Assembly (NCBI GenBank): GCA_016946835.1 | Contig: JACVTC010000015.1 | Location: 107,501 to 137,500 of the forward strand | Length of the DNA: 30,000 nt | DNA from: Neocallimastix lanati (nom. inval.) | Taxonomy: Eukaryota > Neocallimastigomycota > Neocallimastigomycetes > Neocallimastigales > Neocallimastigaceae | Reading direction: 5' to 3' | Shown: positions 1 to 9,322 of the stretch, piece by piece | Numbering within the stretch: position 1 is the first letter of the stretch | Layout of the letters: each line of letters starts with the position of its first letter | Made by a program: the position numbers and the translations under genes | Notes under the pieces: model-generated | Databases searched by the model: none | What the model was told of the DNA's origin: nothing | Seen by the model: only the letters and a program-made list of their open reading frames with translations

Positions 1-337
1 ACTATTTAAAAACAATTGAATAAATCAATTAAACAATTGTAAAATAATAATATCATATAACTAACATAACCTATAATATTCTTTCTTTTTTTTAGGAAAA
101 AGTTTTTTTTTTTTTTACAAATAAATTCCTTTAAGAAAAGAATAAAAAAAAAAAAAAACATTTATAATTCTATAATTCAAAATCATAAAAGTCAATTGTT
201 ATAGTATTTTTGTATATATGTATATAATTTATTGAATATATTTACTTAATTTTAATATAAAACAGGAAAATATTTTAAATAAAGATAAATATTATTTTTG
301 AAGTAAATTAAAAAAAAAAAAAATAATAAAAAAAAAA
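1..337 (+). promoter_or_regulatory. Upstream region of the GH43 gene
   Basis: This is non-coding, A+T-rich DNA with T and A homopolymers. A TATA-like stretch (aatataaaac) lies near 253-262, about 80 bases before the ATG, and the last ~30 bases before the start are nearly pure A. A CAATTG word occurs twice within the first 40 bases. I see no open frame and no further site I can name. The core-promoter assignment is inference. Confidence 0.3.
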
Positions 338-1795
338 ATGAAAGAATATATTAAAGGAGCAAATCCTTACCTTCCTTTATGGGAACATATCCCTGATGGT
401 GAACCTCGTGTATTCGAGTATGAAGGAAAAAAACGTGTATTCATTTATGGCTCTCATGATACTACCTATACTGAATATTGTGGTCCAGATCAAGTTGTAT
501 GGAGTGCCCCTGTAGAGGATTTAACCGACTGGACATATCATGGTGTCTGTTACGAATCTTCTGATGGATCTTTCTTATATGCCCCTGATGTTGTTCAAAA
601 AGGAGATACCTTTTATTTATATGCTGCGGAACAAAAAGGTTCATCCATTGTTGTTGCAACAAGTAAAACTCCAGTAGGTCCATTCACAAATCCGGTAAAA
701 ACCGAAATTGGTTTTGATCCAGGAGTTTTAGTCGATGATGACGGTCGTGTTTACGTTTATTGGGGTTTCTGTAAACAATATTGTGCTGAATTAGAAGACG
801 ATATGGTCACTATTAAAAAAGATACAATAAAAGAAAATGTCATTAAACACACTATCATCTTTGATTGGGCTCCAGAGGATGGTCAAGATGATCCAGTAGA
901 TGCCTTCTTCGAAGCTTCTTCTCCCCGTAAGGTATTAGGAAAATATGTTTACATTTATTCAAAGAGATATTACACTCATCAACCACAATATGGTGTTTAT
1001 GAAGGTTGTAATGGTTTCCTTTCCTATAAATATAGTGATGAACCACTTGACAACTTTAAAATGGGTGGTGACTTCAGTTTCAATGGTGGAGAACTTCTTT
1101 CAAATCCAGATGGAACCAAAACCATGACTTACCGTTGGGGAAATAATCATGGAAGTATTTTAAATATTGAAGGTAAGTGGTATGTCTTCTATCACCGTCA
1201 AACAGGTGTCAACGAATTTGCTAGACAAGCCATGATTGAACCTATTGATGTTGCCATGGATAAAAATGGTCGTATCTTCATCGGTAAAATTACCTATAAT
1301 GAAGAAGGTGAACCCATTAAAAGTGAGCCAGTAGAAATGACTTCCCAAGGGGCTCATGTTAATGGACTGGATGCAAGAAAAATTATTTCTGCCGGTTATG
1401 CTTGCCATCTTTTTGGTGGTAAGAAGGGAGGTGCCAATGGAGGAGAAGGTGGTGCTTACATAAAGCCAGTTTTCGAAAAGGTTGACACCATTTCAGCCCC
1501 TATTGTTGACATTACCAGTAATATTACGGCTGGTTACAGGTACCTTCAATTTGGAAGTAAAAGTCCATCTAAGGTTTCTGCTGAAATTACTGCCCTCGAA
1601 GATATAACAGTAAATGTTCGTGTTGATGATTACAAAGGAAAAGTTATTGCAACCCATGATATGAAGAAAGGAGACAAAAAATTTGAAGCCCAAGTTACCA
1701 GTGAAGTTACTGGAAAAAGAGCCATTTACTTTGAATTTATTTCAAAATCTGATAATATCATTGCCGAATTCAGTACATTTACTTTTGATGATTAA
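338..1795 (+). CDS. Glycoside hydrolase family 43 (arabinosidase/xylosidase type), cytosolic, bacterial-like
   Basis: A 485-residue, intronless protein. GH43 enzymes are inverting five-bladed beta-propellers that release arabinose or xylose from arabinoxylan side chains and xylo-oligosaccharides. Seen: the N-terminal blade carries IPDGEP with Asp20 as likely general base, GFDPG gives Asp127 as pKa modulator, and FFEASS gives Glu192 as general acid. The FYHRQ motif (His284) fits the conserved pore histidine. Residues 1-330 are the propeller. Residues ~365-485 look like a beta-sandwich resembling the CBM6-type modules that often follow GH43. There is no signal peptide, dockerin or transmembrane segment, so the product should be intracellular and act on imported oligosaccharides. 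The start was chosen because it is the first ATG, follows an A-rich leader and begins right at the family's N-terminal motif. The lack of introns, the higher G+C than the flanks and the Firmicutes-like motif set suggest acquisition from a rumen bacterium. Substrate (arabinofuranosidase or xylosidase) cannot be decided here. Confidence 0.9.
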   Translation: MKEYIKGANPYLPLWEHIPDGEPRVFEYEGKKRVFIYGSHDTTYTEYCGPDQVVWSAPVEDLTDWTYHGVCYESSDGSFLYAPDVVQKGDTFYLYAAEQKGSSIVVATSKTPVGPFTNPVKTEIGFDPGVLVDDDGRVYVYWGFCKQYCAELEDDMVTIKKDTIKENVIKHTIIFDWAPEDGQDDPVDAFFEASSPRKVLGKYVYIYSKRYYTHQPQYGVYEGCNGFLSYKYSDEPLDNFKMGGDFSFNGGELLSNPDGTKTMTYRWGNNHGSILNIEGKWYVFYHRQTGVNEFARQAMIEPIDVAMDKNGRIFIGKITYNEEGEPIKSEPVEMTSQGAHVNGLDARKIISAGYACHLFGGKKGGANGGEGGAYIKPVFEKVDTISAPIVDITSNITAGYRYLQFGSKSPSKVSAEITALEDITVNVRVDDYKGKVIATHDMKKGDKKFEAQVTSEVTGKRAIYFEFISKSDNIIAEFSTFTFDD

Positions 1796-2156
1796 TAAAA
1801 AAAAAATATAAATGAATAATTTGAATAAAAATAAAAATAAATAAATAAATAAAGTCAAATAAAAATAAAATAAAAATAATATAAAATAAAATATAATAAA
1901 GTATAATAAAATAAATGATTAAGAAAAAAAAATTGAATTAAATAAAATAAAAATAAAAAAATAGAAATAAGATTCAAATATTATGAATAAAAAACAAAAA
2001 AAAAAAATATGTAAAATTATTCTAAATAAAATAAATTAATAATAAAATTAAGAGCATTTAAATTGTTTTCTTATATTGATAAATATTAATATTTTAAGAG
2101 CCAATATTAAAAATGTAATAATAAAAACAAATTTAAACAATAAATAATATATTTAA

Positions 2157-2157
<1 letters not shown>

Positions 2158-2214
<57 letters not shown>
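2158..2214. repeat. (ATT)n microsatellite
   Basis: An almost uninterrupted run of about 19 ATT units, followed by a few degenerate units and a T homopolymer to about 2251. Confidence 0.95.
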
Positions 2215-2330
2215 GTGATTATAATTATTATTATTATTTTTTTTTTTTTTTAATTATTTATTTTTTTAATTTACACTTTATCTTTATAAATATTTATTAA
2301 ATTTTTGTTTATATAATATCTTTTCGGTTC

Positions 2331-2346
<16 letters not shown>

Positions 2347-2369
<23 letters not shown>

Positions 2370-2373
2370 TATA
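2347..2373. repeat. (AT)n microsatellite
   Basis: About 13 AT units following an A homopolymer at 2331-2347. Confidence 0.9.
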
Positions 2374-2521
2374 AAGATATCTTTATTACTAAAAATGAAA
2401 AAATGATTAATTAATTATTTTATCAGTATTATTACTTTTATAGTTTTATTAATATCCTATTTGATTGTATTTATTTAAGAAATAATATTATATCGGATTA
2501 TGGTTTAAATATTAAAATTAT

Positions 2522-2583
2522 ATTTATTTCAAAATCTAATGATAATCATTGTCAAATTCAATACGTTTTCTTTTGATGATTAA
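2522..2583 (+). pseudogene. Relic of a second GH43 copy (last ~60 bases only)
   Basis: This stretch matches the final part of the GH43 coding region at about 1735-1795, including the stop codon. The shared words attttatttc-like start, aaaatct and ttttgatgattaa are visible, and over the last 38 bases I count five mismatches. A small indel sits near 2538, and nothing upstream aligns convincingly. It is best read as the surviving 3' end of a tandem duplicate that was otherwise deleted, or of a partial duplication. It is too short to encode anything. Note that it keeps the gene's orientation and lies 788 bases after the intact stop. Confidence 0.75.
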
Positions 2584-2668
2584 TTTTAATTTTATTTAAA
2601 TAATAATAATAAAAAATAAAAATAAAAATAAAGAAATAAAGAAATAAAGAAATAAAAATAAAAAATAA

Positions 2669-2860
2669 AATAGTAGAATATGAATATTAAAGTACAGATT
2701 GAATAAAATAAATAGTAGAATATGAATATAATTAAAGTACAGATGGAATAAAATGAAATAAATAGTAGAATATGAATATAATTAAAGTATAGATTGAATA
2801 AAATAAAATAAATAGTAGAATATGAATATAATTAAGGTACAGATTGAATAAAATAAAATA
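2669..2860. repeat. Four tandem copies of a ~50-bp unit
   Basis: Units start at 2669 (42 bp, shortened), 2711, 2761 and 2811, each beginning aatagtagaatatgaata and continuing with a conserved attaaagtacagattgaata-like core. The last three are exactly 50 bp apart. Differences between units are single bases. The array is non-coding. Confidence 0.9.
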
Positions 2861-2979
2861 AAATAAAACAAAATAAAATTGCAATATACTTTTTAAAATT
2901 TTTTTATTATCTATATATTTATATATAAAATTATTTTTAATTTTATTTTTCTTTTATATAAAGAAAATATTTATAACTT

Positions 2980-3899
2980 AAGAATCATAAATAAAATAAT
3001 AATATATATATATATTTATTTAGTATTTATTTATTAGGATTTCTTTATATTTTTTATATTTTTTATATTTTTTATATTTTTTGTTTTTTTCTTAACTGTT
3101 ATCATTGATAATAAATATTATTTAATAGAAAATATTTAATGAAATATTTATAAATAAAAAATTTTATATTAATTAAATTTTAGGATTAAAAAACAATAAA
3201 AAAAAAACAATAAAAAAAGCATAATAACATCAAAAGCAAATTTATAAAAATGAAAATATTAGTTAATTAATTGATAAATTTTATTTTAGTTTAACGACTT
3301 TTATAATAAAAATTAAAATGAAAATATTATTTTAATAATTGTTATTTTTTATTTTATTTTATATTTTGCATAAACTTATTATTTAATTACTATTATAATA
3401 AAAATTATATATATTTAAAAATTAAAAAAAATATATATATATTGAATAAAAATAACATAGACCAATAATAACAAAATAATGAATTTAAAAATAAAATATT
3501 AATATATAAAAATCTATTAAAAAAATAAAATAAAATAAAATAAAAACAAAAAAAACATATATATACTCCTAATTAAAAACAGCACAAATATAAATGAAAC
3601 AAATAAACCATTTTTTTTTATTTTTTTTTTAATTTATTTACAATAAATTTTATTTACAATATTTTATATAAATTAGTTATTAAATAATTTAGAATAAATA
3701 GGATAGTTTTTGAAAATGGATTTATAAATAATATAATATTAAATTCATATTATTTATATCTATTTAAACTCAGGTATTCTTTAAATATTATAATTAGGTA
3801 ATAATTTAAAAATATTAAATAATATATTACTTAAATATTTATGATAGATACATTATTTAATAATATTAAAATTATTTAAAATTAGAAAATTAGAAAAAT
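2980..3899. repeat. Outer 3' flank of Hsp20 copy 1 (repeated in copies 3 and 5)
   Basis: The block from 3131 onward is almost identical to 14111 onward and clearly related to about 19760-20431, the 3' sides of the other two minus-strand Hsp20 genes. From 3131 back to about 3030 the match continues only with the 19.66-19.76 kb copy. In inverted form, the stretch nearest the gene (about 3560-3899) also matches the 3' flanks of the plus-strand copies. It is non-coding, with AATAAA-type words that could serve 3' processing. Confidence 0.75.
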
Positions 3900-4577
3900 T
3901 TACTGAATTTGAATAGAATGTTTATGTTCATTCTTTTGAGGTTCCATCTTTTTAAGAGTAACTTCTAAAACTCCATTTTCCATTTTGGCTTGAATATTAT
4001 TAATATCCGCATTTTCAGGAATACTAAATGATCTTGAAAATTTACCATAACTACATTCTATTCTACTATATTTCTTATTATTTTCTTCTTTTTTTGTATC
4101 TTTTTGTTCTTCCTTTTTGGATTCTTTATTTGTTTTAGCATTTTCTTTATTATTTTCTTCTTTAGTTGAATCCTTATTAGTAGCCTTATCAGAATCATCA
4201 ATAATAGTTTCTCTTTCACCAGAAATAGTTAAAACACGATCTTCATCTGAAAGCTCCATTTTAACTTGATCCTTCTTCATACCTGGTAAATCAGCGTGGA
4301 TATAATAATTATTTTCATCTTCACTCAAATTAATCTTTGGACTGAAATCCACAGATTTGAATACATCACTATTGAATGTCTTTGAAATTTGATTTTTTAG
4401 AGATTTTACTGGATTATAAGATAAATATGGATAAGGATATAAAGTAGGGAAAGTAATCAAAGGATGATTAAAAAATTCATTATCGAAAGCATTATCGAAA
4501 TCATCGAATAATGAATTTCTTAATAAAGAATTATTTCTTCTAATTGATAAAGGATGTTCACGAATGAATAAAGACAT
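3900..4577 (-). CDS. Small heat-shock protein Hsp20, array copy 1
   Basis: A 225-residue sHsp, an ATP-independent holdase chaperone that forms oligomers and binds unfolding proteins, probably in the cytosol (no targeting signal). Seen: an N-terminal arm of residues 1-74 rich in Phe, Asn and Tyr/Pro (FDNAF, YPYPYLSY); an alpha-crystallin domain starting near DFSPKINL (77-84), with HADLPGM at 94-100 and VLTISGERE at 115-123; a Lys/Glu/Asn-rich insertion at about 127-170; then the second half of the domain, SYGKFSRSFSIP (176-187) and the hallmark NGVLEVTLKK (201-210). The C-terminus ends in an I-x-I motif (222-224) of the kind that docks sHsp oligomers. The ATG is in the shared context aaaaatgtctttattc used by all six copies. 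Lys61 is shared only with copy 3. It is transcribed divergently from copy 2, 2155 bases away. Confidence 0.93.
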   Translation of the reverse strand: MSLFIREHPLSIRRNNSLLRNSLFDDFDNAFDNEFFNHPLITFPTLYPYPYLSYNPVKSLKNQISKTFNSDVFKSVDFSPKINLSEDENNYYIHADLPGMKKDQVKMELSDEDRVLTISGERETIIDDSDKATNKDSTKEENNKENAKTNKESKKEEQKDTKKEENNKKYSRIECSYGKFSRSFSIPENADINNIQAKMENGVLEVTLKKMEPQKNEHKHSIQIQ

Positions 4578-5095
4578 TTTTATTATTTGATTTAATATTG
4601 TTTGTTTTATAATTATTTGTTTTATTAATTATTTTTTTTATATTTGTTTTTTTGTTTTATTAATTTGTTATTTAATAAGCGAATAAATTATTTTATTTTA
4701 TTATTATTTAAACGTTTGATATTTTTAAATATTTATTATTTATATTTTTGAATATAAAAATTAATGAAGATAATATTTATATTCGAGGAAATGAATACTA
4801 TTTATATTTTTTTTTGAAATCACATTGAAAATATAATATCCACTTCTTCAAAAAATAAAGTTTTCTAGTAATTCTTTTTAGTGAAGAATGCATTAATTAT
4901 AAAAAAAAAAAAAAAAAAAATTAAAATCCTTTCACATATTTAAGATATATAAGATAGAACTAATTAATTTCTACAAATTTCTACATTTTCTATTTTTTCT
5001 ATATGTAATGTATTATTTCTACATAAAATTATAATGTAATAAATAAATTTTAAAATTTTTTTAATTTCTTCTATTTTAAATTTTTTTTTTTTTTT
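4578..5095 (-). repeat. Left inner arm of Hsp20 inverted repeat, pair 1
   Basis: This 5' flank of copy 1 reappears in reverse complement as 6244-6732, the 5' flank of copy 2, and directly as 15565-16100 and 21110-21611. Landmarks shared by all are the TATA block, an A homopolymer followed by cctttcacatatttaagat, and the words ctacaaatttctacattttc and taatgtattatttctacat. Confidence 0.85.
4780..4860 (-). promoter_or_regulatory. Conserved Hsp20 upstream block with TATA box, copy 1
   Basis: A TATAAATAG sequence (minus strand, 4798-4806), about 225 bases before the ATG, is followed by the conserved block cattcatttcctcgaatat. The same block occurs at the same place upstream of all six copies. GAA/TTC-rich words nearby (for example ttcttcaaaaaa, and ttctagtaattc at about 4862-4873) could be degenerate heat-shock elements, but I see no perfect nGAAnnTTCnnGAAn. 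The promoter role is inferred from position and conservation. Confidence 0.5.
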
Positions 5096-5097
5096 TT

Positions 5098-6243
5098 ACT
5101 TCCGGTTTGTATCTCCAATATTTTCAGTATTTTAATAATTCTATCTAAATTATTATTTTATTAATTAATAAATTATTTTATTATAATTAATCTATGTCAT
5201 TTTTATTAAATTAATATAATCTTTGGATTTTTTAAATATATTTAATTTTTGTCTTAAAAATCTTTAAATATTAATTTTTATTCATGTAAATTATAATTTA
5301 TTTTAAATAAATTTTTTATTTTAATAGTAAAGAATTGTTATAAAAAATTGAAATAAAATAACATAAAATTAAATAATACAAAAGTTAACAAATAATTTGA
5401 TATGATTTTTAACTTCATTTTAAATACAACATTATTATTATTAAAAAATGACTATAAAAAATAATTAATTACTAAAATTATCATACAAAAAAAGGAATTA
5501 ATTAATGATTATATCATAAATATAAATTTATTTTATTACTTTTTTTTTCTTATATTTAAAAGTATAAACAAAAAAAGGTTTTTCTCCAGGTTTAATTAAT
5601 TTATTTCGAGAAAAAGAAAATAAATAAATATATATAAATTTTTTTTTATTTATTTAATAATAATATTACAATAAATAATTTAATCATAAATTAATAATTA
5701 CAAAATACATTTTTTTTCTATTAATTTGTTTAAAATTTTTAATATTTAATATTATAAATTTAAAAATAAAATAAAATAAAAAAAAAATAAAATAACGTAA
5801 AAATAAATAAACAAATAAATAAAATATTCAATAAGAAGCAATGAATGATAATAATAAAAAATATAATTAAATGCAATAACTGATTTTATTTTCAAATAAT
5901 ATAATTATTAAGATTTAATTTTTTATTTTCTTTTTGTTCATATAAAAAAACATTTGCTTTTAATTTTTATATGTTTTGGTTAATAATAAAAAAATATTGT
6001 TAACTTTATAATTTTTTAAATAAAATAATAAAAAATATTTTTTATATTAACTTTTTATTAGGATTTCTTGAAATTTTTTTTTCTTTTTACATATTATTGA
6101 AAAGAATTTCTTTAAGCTACAATCAATAATATTGATGCTTAATAAAATACTTTCTAAAAGAAAAAAAAATTTGAAAAGAAATAAAATATTTTAATAAATA
6201 AAAAATTTTAATATTAATTAAAATTTTACGAAATTTATCCAAT
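5098..6243 (+). repeat. Spacer element X1, core of the pair-1 palindrome
   Basis: A non-coding spacer of 1146 bp between the two divergent Hsp20 promoters. One end is acttccggtttgtatctcc (5098-5116), the other is acgaaatttatccaat (6228-6243). The element recurs at 16102-16722 and 21612-22523, but reversed relative to the flanking Hsp20 arms. Inside is a mark ggtttttctccaggtttaat (5578-5597), followed by tttcgagaaaaagaaaataa, also present in diverged form in the convergent intervals (about 8291-8340 and 18714-18764). I see no open frame, terminal inverted repeats or target duplication. Confidence 0.8.
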
Positions 6244-6732
6244 AGAAATTAAAATAATAGAAATTAAAAAAAAAAATTTTAAAATTTATTAATTACATTA
6301 TAATTTTATGTAGAAATAATACATTACATTAAAAATATAAAAAAAATAGAAAATGTAGAAATTTGTAGAAATTAATTAGTTCTATCTTGTATATATCTTA
6401 TCATTCCATGCTTCACTAAAAAGAATGACTAGAAAATTTTATTTTTAAAAGAAATAGATAGAACTAGATATTACATTTATTATATGATCTCAAAAAAAAA
6501 AATATAAATAGCATTCATTTCCTCGAATATAAATATTATCTTCATTAATTTTTATATTCAAATATATAAATAATAAATATTTAAAAATATTAAACGCTTA
6601 AAATAATAATAAAATAAAATAATTTATTCGCATATTAAAAAATAATTTAATAAAACAAAAAACAAATATAAAAAAAAATAATTAATAAAACAAATAATAA
6701 TAAATCAATTATTAATAAATCAAATAATAAAA
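6244..6732 (+). repeat. Right inner arm of Hsp20 inverted repeat, pair 1
   Basis: Inverted counterpart of 4578-5095. It contains the conserved words gtagaaatttgtagaaatta and gcttcactaaaaagaatgac shared with the other two plus-strand copies at 16.8-16.9 kb and 22.6-22.7 kb. Confidence 0.85.
6490..6560 (+). promoter_or_regulatory. Conserved Hsp20 upstream block with TATA box, copy 2
   Basis: TATAAATAG at 6503-6511, 230 bases before the ATG, followed by the conserved cattcatttcctcgaatat block. Upstream, near 6424-6442, the words gaatgac, tagaaaa and attttat include one GAA-nn-TTt half of a possible degenerate heat-shock element. Confidence 0.5.
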
Positions 6733-7422
6733 ATGTCTTTATTCATTCGTGAACATCCTTTATCAATTAGAAGAAATAATTCTTTATTAAGAAATTCATT
6801 ATTCGATGATTTCGATAATGCTTTCGATAATGCTTTCGATAATGAATTTTTTAATCATCCTTTAATTACTTTCCCTACTTTATATCCTTATCCATATCTT
6901 TCATATAATCCAGTAAAGTCTCTAGAAAATCAAATTTCTAAGACATTTAATAGTGATGTATTCAAATCTGTGGATTTCAGTCCAAAGATTAATTTGAGTG
7001 AAGATGAAAATAATTATTATATCCACGCTGATTTACCAGGTATGAAGAAGGATAAAGTTAAAATGGAGCTTTCAGATGAAGATCGTGTTTTAACTATTTC
7101 TGGTGAAAGAGAGACTATTATTGATGATTCTGATAAGGCTTCCAAAAAGGATTCAACTAAAGAAGAAAATAATAAAGAAAATACCAATGAAAATAAAGAA
7201 ACCAAAAAAGAAGAACAAAAAGAAACTAAAAATGAAGAAAATAATAAGAAATATAGTAGAATAGAATGTAGTTATGGTAAATTTTCAAGATCATTTAGTA
7301 TTCCTGAAAATGCGGATATTAATAATATCCAAGCCAAAATGGAAAATGGAGTTTTAGAAGTGACTCTTAAAAAGATGGAACCTCAAATGAATGAACATAA
7401 ACATTCTATTGAAATTCAGTAA
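6733..7422 (+). CDS. Small heat-shock protein Hsp20, array copy 2 (N-terminal repeat expansion)
   Basis: A 229-residue copy. It has four residues more than its siblings because a 12-base unit encoding FDNA (gataatgctttc) is present one extra time near 6826-6837, giving FDNAFDNAFDNEF in the N-terminal arm. Other private changes are Gln-to-Lys in the LPGMKKDKV segment, a Met in the tail (PQMNEHKH) and IEI as the C-terminal I-x-I. It shares Glu after KSL with copies 4, 5 and 6. The charged insertion in the alpha-crystallin domain carries its own combination of changes (ENTNENKETKKEEQKETKN). The reading frame and all domain hallmarks are intact, so it is probably functional. It is divergent from copy 1, and the copia element lies about 1 kb downstream. 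Confidence 0.93.
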   Translation: MSLFIREHPLSIRRNNSLLRNSLFDDFDNAFDNAFDNEFFNHPLITFPTLYPYPYLSYNPVKSLENQISKTFNSDVFKSVDFSPKINLSEDENNYYIHADLPGMKKDKVKMELSDEDRVLTISGERETIIDDSDKASKKDSTKEENNKENTNENKETKKEEQKETKNEENNKKYSRIECSYGKFSRSFSIPENADINNIQAKMENGVLEVTLKKMEPQMNEHKHSIEIQ

Positions 7423-7840
7423 ATTTTTCTAATTTTCTAATTTTAAATAATTTTAATAATATTAAATAATGTATCTATCATAAATATTTAAGTAATATAT
7501 TATTTAATATTTTAAATTATAACTTATTATAATATTTAAAGAATACATGAGTTTAAATAGATATAAATAATATGAATAAAATATTATATTATTTATAAAG
7601 CCACTTTCAAAAACTATCCTATTTATTCTAAATTATTTAATAATTAATTTATATAAAAATATTGTAAATAAAATACATTGTAAATAAATAAATAGAAAAA
7701 ATAAAAAAAAAAATATAAAAAAAAAAAAATAAAATAAAAATTGTTTACTTGTTTCATTTATATTTATGTGTTTTTAATTCAAAATATTCGTATGCTTTTA
7801 ATTTTATTTTTTTTTCTTAATTATTTTTTTTTTTTAATTT
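7423..7840 (+). repeat. 3' flank of Hsp20 copy 2
   Basis: A conserved 3' flank shared with 17876-18245 and, up to about 23955, with the copy-6 flank. It appears in reverse complement beside the minus-strand copies. Landmarks are atgtatctatcataaatat after the stop and aactatcctatttattcta near 7613-7631. It is non-coding. Confidence 0.75.
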
Positions 7841-8472
7841 TTCTATAATTATTTTATTATTTAATTTATTATTTTATTATATAATTAATCTATGTAATTA
7901 ATCTATGTTATATTTATTCAAATAATATATTTTTGTAATTTTTGAATTTACTTAATCTTTATTATAAAAATGATTAAATACTAAAATTAATTCATATAAT
8001 TCATAAATTATTTTAAATAAATTTTTGATTTTAATAATAAAATATTAAAGATTAAAATAAAATCATATAAATAAAATCATATAAAATAAAATAAAATAGA
8101 ATATAATTTAACAATTAATTAGATAATATTTATTACTTCATATTAACTAAAGTATTATTATATTTAAAAAAATAACTACTAACAATAATTAATTATTAAC
8201 ATATAAAAAAAGTATATATATAATGATTATAATTTAAGTTAATAAATATTAACTTTTTTTTTTTTTTTTATTTAAAAATACAAATGAAAAAGGTTTATAT
8301 CCAAGAATTAATTAATACATTTCGAGAAAATGAAAATAAATAGCTATTTTTAATTTTTTATTTAATATTATTATGATGAATAATTTAATTATAAAGTGTT
8401 ATTTAAAATTATATAATATAAAAATTATACAATATAAATTACATTTTACATTTTATAAATTTACATTTTATA
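7841..8472. repeat. X-related sequence in convergent interval (left part)
   Basis: A diverged relative of the first half of X1: attaatctatgt (7883-7894) matches 5188-5199, and ggtttatatccaagaattaa (8291-8310) plus the following ttcgagaaaatgaaaataaa match 5578-5625. It is nearly the same as 18250-18765 plus 19229-19370, where a SINE interrupts it at the site intact here (8331-8342). Homology to that second copy ends abruptly at 8472. Confidence 0.7.
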
Positions 8473-9322
8473 ATGTTAATAAGCAATTGTGAATTTTTAG
8501 AATTATCAAATAGAATTAAAGAATAAGAAACTATAAATATAAATATATAAAATTTTTATTTACTTTCTATATGTATTTTTAATAAAATATAAATAAAGAC
8601 ATAATTCAATAAAATATTAAAATAAAAGATTAAGAGTCTCACTCTACATGAGTGAGTTACAAATAAAACAATAAAACCGATTCATTTACAGTAAAAATAA
8701 AAAATAAAAAGGACATTAAAAAAAATAAAAAGGATATTAAAAAATAAAATAAAAATTAGGCTGAATATGGTCAGCGCGTTTAAAATATTAAAATGAAATA
8801 AAACTTAGGCTGAATATGGTCAGCGTGTTAAAACCAAATATAATAAAAGTTATATATATTTAAAATAAAAAAATTTTGAAATATAATATTAAATCTAATG
8901 TTAATGAATTATGTCTTTATTAACCAACAAAATAATTTAATAAACTCTAATTAAACAATTACTAATCAAATATAGCGAGTACATAAAAATTATATAAACT
9001 CCTCCTTATCAAACAATGACTAAGTATAACTGTCAAAATTTAATAAAACTTATTAAATTAAATCAAACCCTAATAATATTAATACACCAACCACATTAAT
9101 CACCCTTTATTAAAACAATAACACTTCATATACCAATCGGAACAATTTTTTTTCAAACCATTCAGACAAATCAGAATAAATAATTATTTAGAAATTATTT
9201 TACAAAAAAGGAAGGAAACATTTTCAATAAATCTCCTCAAAATAAAACACCTATCAGCATTCATAACAACTATCAGCACAACATCAAATTAATCGCGCCA
9301 ATTAAAATAATTACTCTCTTAG
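8473..9322 (+). other. Copia 5' leader/LTR candidate region
   Basis: Non-coding sequence before the first gag remnant. It contains a 7-bp perfect hairpin ctcactctacatgagtgag (8638-8656), two near-identical 25-bp repeats (8756-8780 and 8805-8829), and a C-richer stretch from about 9000 to 9310, unlike the array DNA. It probably includes the 5' LTR and leader, but I cannot mark the LTR end or the primer-binding site. Confidence 0.4.
8756..8829. repeat. Pair of 25-bp direct repeats with internal dyad
   Basis: The copies at 8756-8780 and 8805-8829 differ by one base and lie 49 bp apart. Each contains gctgaatatggtcagc, a dyad with GCTGA/TCAGC arms and a 6-base loop. They are preceded by a looser direct repeat, aaaaaggacatt and aaaaaggatatt, near 8706 and 8728. 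Confidence 0.85.

Larger units (their letters stand above)
1796..2521. other. Gene-free A+T-rich spacer downstream of GH43
   Basis: The 3' flank of GH43 begins with AAT/AAAT-rich sequence containing several AATAAA-type words that could serve polyadenylation. It then runs through an (ATT)n block and an (AT)n block, listed separately. I see no coding potential. Confidence 0.6.

Noticed and set aside
462-1693. Several opposite-strand open frames within GH43
   Set aside because: They are shadows of the GH43 reading, with no independent motif.
338-1795. Bacterial contamination explaining the GH43 gene
   Set aside because: Its flanks are the same extreme A+T-rich DNA that continues into eukaryotic genes, and a GH43 relic lies nearby in that DNA.
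2669-2860. CRISPR-like spacing of repeats
   Set aside because: The units are contiguous 50-bp tandem repeats without unique spacers, and the genome is eukaryotic.
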